From positions 1 through 64,000 of the forward strand of contig CALEPV010000032.1 in the NCBI GenBank assembly GCA_937910905.1: a stretch of 64,000 nt of DNA, given 5' to 3'. The number at the start of each line of letters is the position of its first letter. Positions within the stretch are counted from its first letter, which is position 1. Both the position numbers and the translations under genes were made by a program. The DNA is from an uncultured Prevotellaceae bacterium (GTDB taxonomy: Bacteria > Bacteroidota > Bacteroidia > Bacteroidales > Bacteroidaceae). This document shows, one piece after another, positions 59,486 through 64,000 of the stretch. The notes beneath the pieces were generated by a model that had not been told where the DNA came from, did no database searches, and saw nothing but the letters and a program-made list of their open reading frames with translations.

Positions 59486-62212
59486 ATGGAACTAGCCAGC
59501 AAATATAGCCCCTCAGAGGTTGAGGGTAAATGGTACGAATACTGGACAAAACACAAGCTCTTCAGCTCTAAGCCCGATGGCCGTGAGCCATATACAGTGG
59601 TCATTCCACCACCAAATGTGACTGGTGTGCTGCACATGGGACATGTGCTCAACGAAACCATACAGGACATACTCGTGCGCCACGCACGTATGCAGGGCAA
59701 GAACGCCTGCTGGGTGCCTGGCACCGACCACGCCTCTATAGCCACTGAGGCCAAGGTCGTGAACCGTCTGGCAGAGCAGGGCATCAGGAAACGCGACCTG
59801 ACTCGCGAGGAGTTCCTGAAGCACGCCTGGGCATGGACCGAGGAACACGGAGGCATCATACTGAAGCAGTTGCGCAAGCTAGGCTGCTCATGCGACTGGG
59901 ACCGCACAGCGTTCACCATGGACGAGCTGCGCTCCGAGAGTGTGCTGAAGGTGTTCGTTGACCTATACGACAAGGGCCTGATCTATCGCGGCCTGCGCAT
60001 GGTGAACTGGGATCCCAAGGCTCAGACAGTACTCTCGACCGAGGAGGTAGTGTATCGCGACGAGAAGAGCCACCTCTTCCACTTGAAGTACTACGTTGAC
60101 GGACTCCAGACACTTGACAACATCGAGGCTCTGAAGACCGAGGGCAACATCATACACCACGACGACAGTGGCTTCTATGCCGTCGTTGCCACCACCCGCC
60201 CCGAAACCATCATGGGCGACACCGCGATGTGCATCAACCCCAAGGACCCGAAGAACCAGTGGCTCAAGGGCCGCAAGGTGATTGTGCCGCTCGTGGGGCG
60301 TGTGATACCCGTGATTGAGGACCGCTATGTTGACATCGAGTTCGGTACAGGATGCTTGAAGGTCACACCTGCACACGACGTCAACGACTACGCCCTCGGC
60401 AAGACCCATAACCTCGAGACCATTGACATCTTCAACCCCGATGGCACCATCAGCGATGCCAGCCCTCTGTATGTGGGCATGGACCGCATGGATGTGCGCA
60501 AGCAGATAGTCATCGACCTGAAGGCCGCCGGTCTCGTGGAGAAGATTGAGGACTACGACAACAAGGTGGGCTACTCCGAGCGCAACCAGGACACTGCCGT
60601 TGAGCCGCGCCTGTGCAAGCAGTGGTTCCTCAACATGAAGCACTTTGCCGACATTGCCCTGCCGCCAGTGCTCAACGGTGAGATAAAGTTCTACCCAACG
60701 AAGTACATCACCACCTACCGCAACTGGCTGGAGAACATTCAGGACTGGTGCATCAGCCGCCAGCTGTGGTGGGGACACCGCATCCCTGCCTACTTCCTGC
60801 CTACGGCTGATGACGAGGAGGAGAAGTATGTGGTTGCACTCACTGTCGAGGAGGCTCTTGAGAAGGCACACAAGCTTGCAGGCTTCGAGAGCATCACCAT
60901 CGACCAGCTGACCCGCGACGAGGATGCCCTCGACACCTGGTTCAGCTCTTGGCTCTGGCCCATCTCGCTATTCGACGGCATCAACAATCCCGGCAACGAG
61001 GAGATAAAGTACTACTATCCTACAGCTGACCTTGTGACAGGTCCCGACATCATCTTCTTCTGGGTGGCTCGCATGATTATGGCTGGCGAGGAGTACATGA
61101 AGGATGTACCGTTCCGTCACGTCTATTTCACCGGCATCGTGCGCGACAAACTGGGCCGCAAGATGTCCAAGAGCCTCGGCAACTCCCCCGACCCGCTCGA
61201 CCTGATAGAGCGCTTCGGTGCCGACGGTGTGCGCATGGGCATGATGCTCAGTGCTCCCGCAGGCAACGACATCCTCTTCGACGAGAGTTTGTGCGAGCAG
61301 GGCCGCAACTTCAACAATAAGATTTGGAATGCCTTCCGCCTCGTCAAGGGATGGGAGGTCGCAGATGGAGAACAGCCCGAGGGCGCACGTCTGGCCACCA
61401 GCTGGTTTGCCGCCAAGCTGCGTCTCGCTGCCGAGGAGCTTGAGGAGGATTTCGCCAAGTACAGGCTGTCCGAAGCACTGATGACTGTCTATAAGCTATT
61501 CTGGGACGAGTTCTCATCGTGGTACCTGGAGATGGTCAAGCCCGCCTACATCGACGGCAAGGCCCAGCCCATAGACCGCGCCACCTACGATGCCACGCTC
61601 CAGTTCTTCGAGGTGCTGCTGAAGATGCTGCATCCGTTCATGCCGTTCATCACCGAGGAGCTGTGGCAGGCACTCTACGACCGCCAGGCGGGTGAGAGCA
61701 TCATGCGCTCCGAGCTGCACATCGTAGCCTCCACGGACTACGACCGCCAGCTTGTTGCTGCTGTCGACGAGCTGAAGGAGATTGTGACCAACGTCCGCGC
61801 TGTACGCTCCCAGAAGAACATCGCACCCAAGGAGAAGCTGGTGCTCAAGGTTGTGGATGCCGCAGACCCGCGCCCGCTGCCGCAGGGTGGCGTTGATGCC
61901 CTGATGAAGATGGCAAACCTCAGTGCCGTCAATGTTGTGGCGGAGAAGTCGAAGGGCAGCGCCAGCTTCCTCATCGGTACCAACGAGTACGCCGTACCGC
62001 TCGGCAGCCTCATCGATGTTGAGGCAGAGCGCGCCAAGGCAGAAGCTGAGCTGAAGCACCTCGAAGGCTTCCTCGCATCAGTCGAGAAGAAGCTTAGCAA
62101 CGAGCGCTTCGTCAACAATGCCCCCGCCGCCGTAGTGGAGCTGGAGCGCAAGAAGCAAGCCGATGCCAAGCAGAAGATAGCAGCCCTGCAGGAGACCTTG
62201 GCTTCACTCTGA
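59486..62212 (+). CDS. valS: Valyl-tRNA synthetase
   Basis: The 908-residue class I synthetase has the HIGH-type signature PPPNVTGVLHMGH and KMSKS in GRKMSKSLGNSPDP. A CP1 editing domain (residues about 200-370) and a C-terminal coiled coil (RAKAEAELKHLEGFLASVEK) are present. Length is typical of the long bacterial ValRS. It is followed by a strong hairpin terminator. The tRNA-Val gene in this window is unlinked, at 5.8 kb. Confidence 0.97.
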   Translation: MELASKYSPSEVEGKWYEYWTKHKLFSSKPDGREPYTVVIPPPNVTGVLHMGHVLNETIQDILVRHARMQGKNACWVPGTDHASIATEAKVVNRLAEQGIRKRDLTREEFLKHAWAWTEEHGGIILKQLRKLGCSCDWDRTAFTMDELRSESVLKVFVDLYDKGLIYRGLRMVNWDPKAQTVLSTEEVVYRDEKSHLFHLKYYVDGLQTLDNIEALKTEGNIIHHDDSGFYAVVATTRPETIMGDTAMCINPKDPKNQWLKGRKVIVPLVGRVIPVIEDRYVDIEFGTGCLKVTPAHDVNDYALGKTHNLETIDIFNPDGTISDASPLYVGMDRMDVRKQIVIDLKAAGLVEKIEDYDNKVGYSERNQDTAVEPRLCKQWFLNMKHFADIALPPVLNGEIKFYPTKYITTYRNWLENIQDWCISRQLWWGHRIPAYFLPTADDEEEKYVVALTVEEALEKAHKLAGFESITIDQLTRDEDALDTWFSSWLWPISLFDGINNPGNEEIKYYYPTADLVTGPDIIFFWVARMIMAGEEYMKDVPFRHVYFTGIVRDKLGRKMSKSLGNSPDPLDLIERFGADGVRMGMMLSAPAGNDILFDESLCEQGRNFNNKIWNAFRLVKGWEVADGEQPEGARLATSWFAAKLRLAAEELEEDFAKYRLSEALMTVYKLFWDEFSSWYLEMVKPAYIDGKAQPIDRATYDATLQFFEVLLKMLHPFMPFITEELWQALYDRQAGESIMRSELHIVASTDYDRQLVAAVDELKEIVTNVRAVRSQKNIAPKEKLVLKVVDAADPRPLPQGGVDALMKMANLSAVNVVAEKSKGSASFLIGTNEYAVPLGSLIDVEAERAKAEAELKHLEGFLASVEKKLSNERFVNNAPAAVVELERKKQADAKQKIAALQETLASL

Positions 62213-62220
62213 TTTCATAC

Positions 62221-62259
62221 AGCATGTTTGGATGTATCCAATAGCCATCCAAACATGCT
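62221..62259 (+). terminator. Terminator of valS
   Basis: AGCATGTTTGGATG (62221-62234) and CATCCAAACATGCT (62246-62259) form a perfect 14-bp stem 8 bp after the valS stop. An A/T-rich run with TATTATTAT follows. Confidence 0.82.
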
Positions 62260-62458
62260 ATTATTATATATACGAGAAATAACAGACATCCAGCATATCC
62301 AGCAGTGCATCTATGAGATACGCGGGCAACGTGTGATGCTTGACCGAGACTTGGCTTCACTATATGGTGTGGAAACCAGAGCACTAAATCAGGTCGAATT
62401 CCGCCGTGTGGCTGCAGCAATAGCTCTACCTAATCATCAAGATGATGAAACTAACTAA
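62255..62458 (+). pseudogene. ORF6N-domain fragment
   Basis: The short frame contains IREITDIQHIQQCIYEIRGQ and VMLDRDLASLYGVETRALNQ, the start of an ORF6N (phage anti-repressor-like) domain. After that (about nt 62392) the match stops and an unrelated short tail follows to a stop codon. Complete family members exceed 150 residues, so this is a truncated relic. Its first codons overlap the valS terminator. Confidence 0.72.
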
Positions 62459-62473
62459 CAAAACAATATATCC

Positions 62474-64000
62474 ATGAGAGCATTTATCTGTACAGTGCTG
62501 CTGGCCGCCTGCGGCATCACCAGCGCCACGGCGCAGACGGCAGCAATGCCGCCGCGACACAGTATAACAGCAGTGCAGGACCTGACAGTCAAGACCGCTG
62601 TTGGCAACGTTCCGCAACTGCCTGCGCAAGTTTACGTATGGTATGAAGACGACAAGCCCCAGGGTGGCGAATGGCGGCAGGTGCGGTGGATGAACTCCGC
62701 TCCGGCTGTCGAGGCCGACCTGGCCGACCCCGAGAAGCACCTGATAGGCTCGACCTACGAGGTGCAGGGCTATATCATCGGCGACAACTCCACACCCAAC
62801 GGCTTTCCCATCACGGCTAAGGTTACGGTGGTGGCACACGAGGATGCCGCGGGCTATGAGCGCAGCCAGCAGCCGGTGGCACAGCCGCTGCCGCTGAACA
62901 AGGTGCACCTCACGGGCAACAACCGCCTGACGTGGAACCGCGACCTCGACATCGACCAGCTGCTGAGCCTCGACGTGAAGCAGCAGCTCTACAACTACCA
63001 CGACACCTACGGCCTGCCCACCGATGGCTACCCCGAAGCCGACGGCTGGGACTCGCCAACCACCAAGCTCAAGGGCCACGGCTCAGGTCACTACATGAGT
63101 GCGCTGGCCATGGCCTATGCCTCCTGCACGGACCAGGCCAAGCGCAAGCAGCTGCTGAGCCGCATCAAGACGATGGTCAACGAGCTGCGCAAGTGCCAGG
63201 AGCGCACCTTCGTCTACGACGAGCAGTTGGGACGCTACCGCGAGGCACGCGACCTCGCATCCGAGGCAGAGCTGACAGCGATGGGAGGCTCATGGGCCGA
63301 CTTCGACCGCTACAAGCAGGACTACTCCCACTACGGCTACGGCTACCTCAATGCCATACCAGCTCAGCACTGTGTACTCATCGAGAAGTACAGCCCCTAC
63401 AACAACGAGCAGGGCGTGTGGGCGCCCTACTACAGCGTGCACAAGCAGCTGGCCGGACTGATTGACATCGCCACATACGTTGACGACAAGGGCACTGCCC
63501 GCAAGGCTCTGCTCATAGCCAAGGACATGGGGCTCTGGGTGTGGAATCGTCTGCGCTACCGCACCTACGTGGAGTCGCAGGGCACGCAGGAGCAGCGCCG
63601 CTCGCGCCCGGGCAACCGCTACGAGATGTGGAACATGTACATCGCCGGCGAGGTGGGCGGTATGCAGGAGTCGCTGGCGCGCCTGTCCATGATGGTCAGC
63701 GACCAGCAGGAGAGCGAGCATCTGCTCGAGGCTGCCACGTTCTTCAACAGCCCCGCCTTCTTCGACCCGCTGTCGCGCGGCATCGATGCCATCCGCACCC
63801 GCCACGCCAACCAGCACATACCGATGGTGACAGGCGCGCTGCAGACATTCCGCGCATCCGGCTATACCTACTACTACGACATCGCATCCAACTTCTGGAA
63901 CCTCATCCAGGGTCGCTACCGCTACGCCATGGGTGGAGTGGGCAACGGCGAGATGTTCCGCCAGCCCTACGCACAGATGCTCGCCATGTGTACCAATGTC
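62474..64000 (+). CDS. GH127-like beta-L-arabinofuranosidase family enzyme, 3' partial
   Basis: The frame is open from ATG 62474 to the window end (509 codons). It has a signal peptide (MRAFICTVLLAACGITSATA), a bacterial Ig-like domain (residues about 27-125, AVGNVPQLPAQVYVWYEDD), and a long (alpha/alpha)6 catalytic region with GHGSGHYMSALAMAYAS and WAPYYSVHKQLAGLIDI. These match the DUF1680/GH127 and GH146 arabinofuranosidases. The C-terminal part, with the zinc-coordinating cysteines, lies outside. Substrate is unassigned; plant arabinans or glycoproteins are likely for the family. It follows the ORF6N fragment by 15 bp. Confidence 0.88.
   Translation, partial: MRAFICTVLLAACGITSATAQTAAMPPRHSITAVQDLTVKTAVGNVPQLPAQVYVWYEDDKPQGGEWRQVRWMNSAPAVEADLADPEKHLIGSTYEVQGYIIGDNSTPNGFPITAKVTVVAHEDAAGYERSQQPVAQPLPLNKVHLTGNNRLTWNRDLDIDQLLSLDVKQQLYNYHDTYGLPTDGYPEADGWDSPTTKLKGHGSGHYMSALAMAYASCTDQAKRKQLLSRIKTMVNELRKCQERTFVYDEQLGRYREARDLASEAELTAMGGSWADFDRYKQDYSHYGYGYLNAIPAQHCVLIEKYSPYNNEQGVWAPYYSVHKQLAGLIDIATYVDDKGTARKALLIAKDMGLWVWNRLRYRTYVESQGTQEQRRSRPGNRYEMWNMYIAGEVGGMQESLARLSMMVSDQQESEHLLEAATFFNSPAFFDPLSRGIDAIRTRHANQHIPMVTGALQTFRASGYTYYYDIASNFWNLIQGRYRYAMGGVGNGEMFRQPYAQMLAMCTNV

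Overview
The window is a gene-dense, roughly 57% GC chromosomal segment of a Bacteroidota bacterium, most likely Bacteroidales and Prevotellaceae-like. The signs are promoters of the Bacteroidota type (a -7 box TAnnTTTG, often with TTG about 20 bp upstream), a type III glutamine synthetase, LL-diaminopimelate aminotransferase, a membrane pyrophosphatase, an MlaE/MlaF-type lipid ABC system without an obvious MCE gene, and SurA- and OstA-like envelope genes. No rRNA, phage, classical insertion sequence or CRISPR array was seen. Two tRNA genes (Val-UAC and Arg-UCU) are present.

Layout. 1-5.7 kb: end of the membrane pyrophosphatase, then on the minus strand mlaF, mlaE, a DUF4827 lipoprotein and a pseudokinase/SUMF1-fold membrane protein. 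5.8-8.1 kb: tRNA-Val, mutL and a small membrane protein. 8.3-30.6 kb: a nitrogen and glutamine block. On the minus strand it holds glnB, amtB, a putative porin, pyrG, a carA-carB fusion and asnB; on the plus strand gltB, gltD, (a minus-strand alkyltransferase), dapF, dapL, glnA type III and glmS. 30.7-39.6 kb (minus): OstA-like protein, two SurA-like prolyl isomerases with a DUF559 element wedged between them, guaB and recQ. 40-47 kb: asnS, an rluB-like synthase, purB, an ABC exporter and nadK. 47-54.3 kb: pdxJ, a DJ-1 family gene, ispD, tRNA-Arg, an acyl-CoA synthetase with its HTH-cupin regulator, a divergent S24 repressor and a GH27 enzyme. 54.4-64 kb: tig-clpP-clpX, mazG, a lipoprotein, valS, a broken ORF6N fragment, and a GH127-like enzyme running off the end.

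How the genes work together. GlnB/AmtB sense and import ammonium, GlnA and GltBD fix it, and AsnB, PyrG, CarAB and GlmS spend glutamine; gltB and glnB start from one divergent promoter region. The envelope genes (Mla, SurA-like, OstA-like) and the proteostasis genes (tig, clpP, clpX) form separate operons.

The most unusual content is repetitive DNA. Four intergenic arrays (near 8.2, 23.9, 39.7 and 51.9 kb) consist of 12-bp palindromic units repeated at exactly 22-bp intervals, each lying upstream of at least one promoter. A second family, GC-rich palindromes, flanks a 439-bp element encoding a DUF559 nuclease-like protein and also occurs as in-frame insertions: a 78-bp inverted repeat inside pyrG and a shorter one at the start of gltD. 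A third dispersed repeat forms the linker that joins carA in frame to a carB that stops after its N-terminal half. These suggest a genome in which small palindromic elements are reshaping intergenic and coding sequence.
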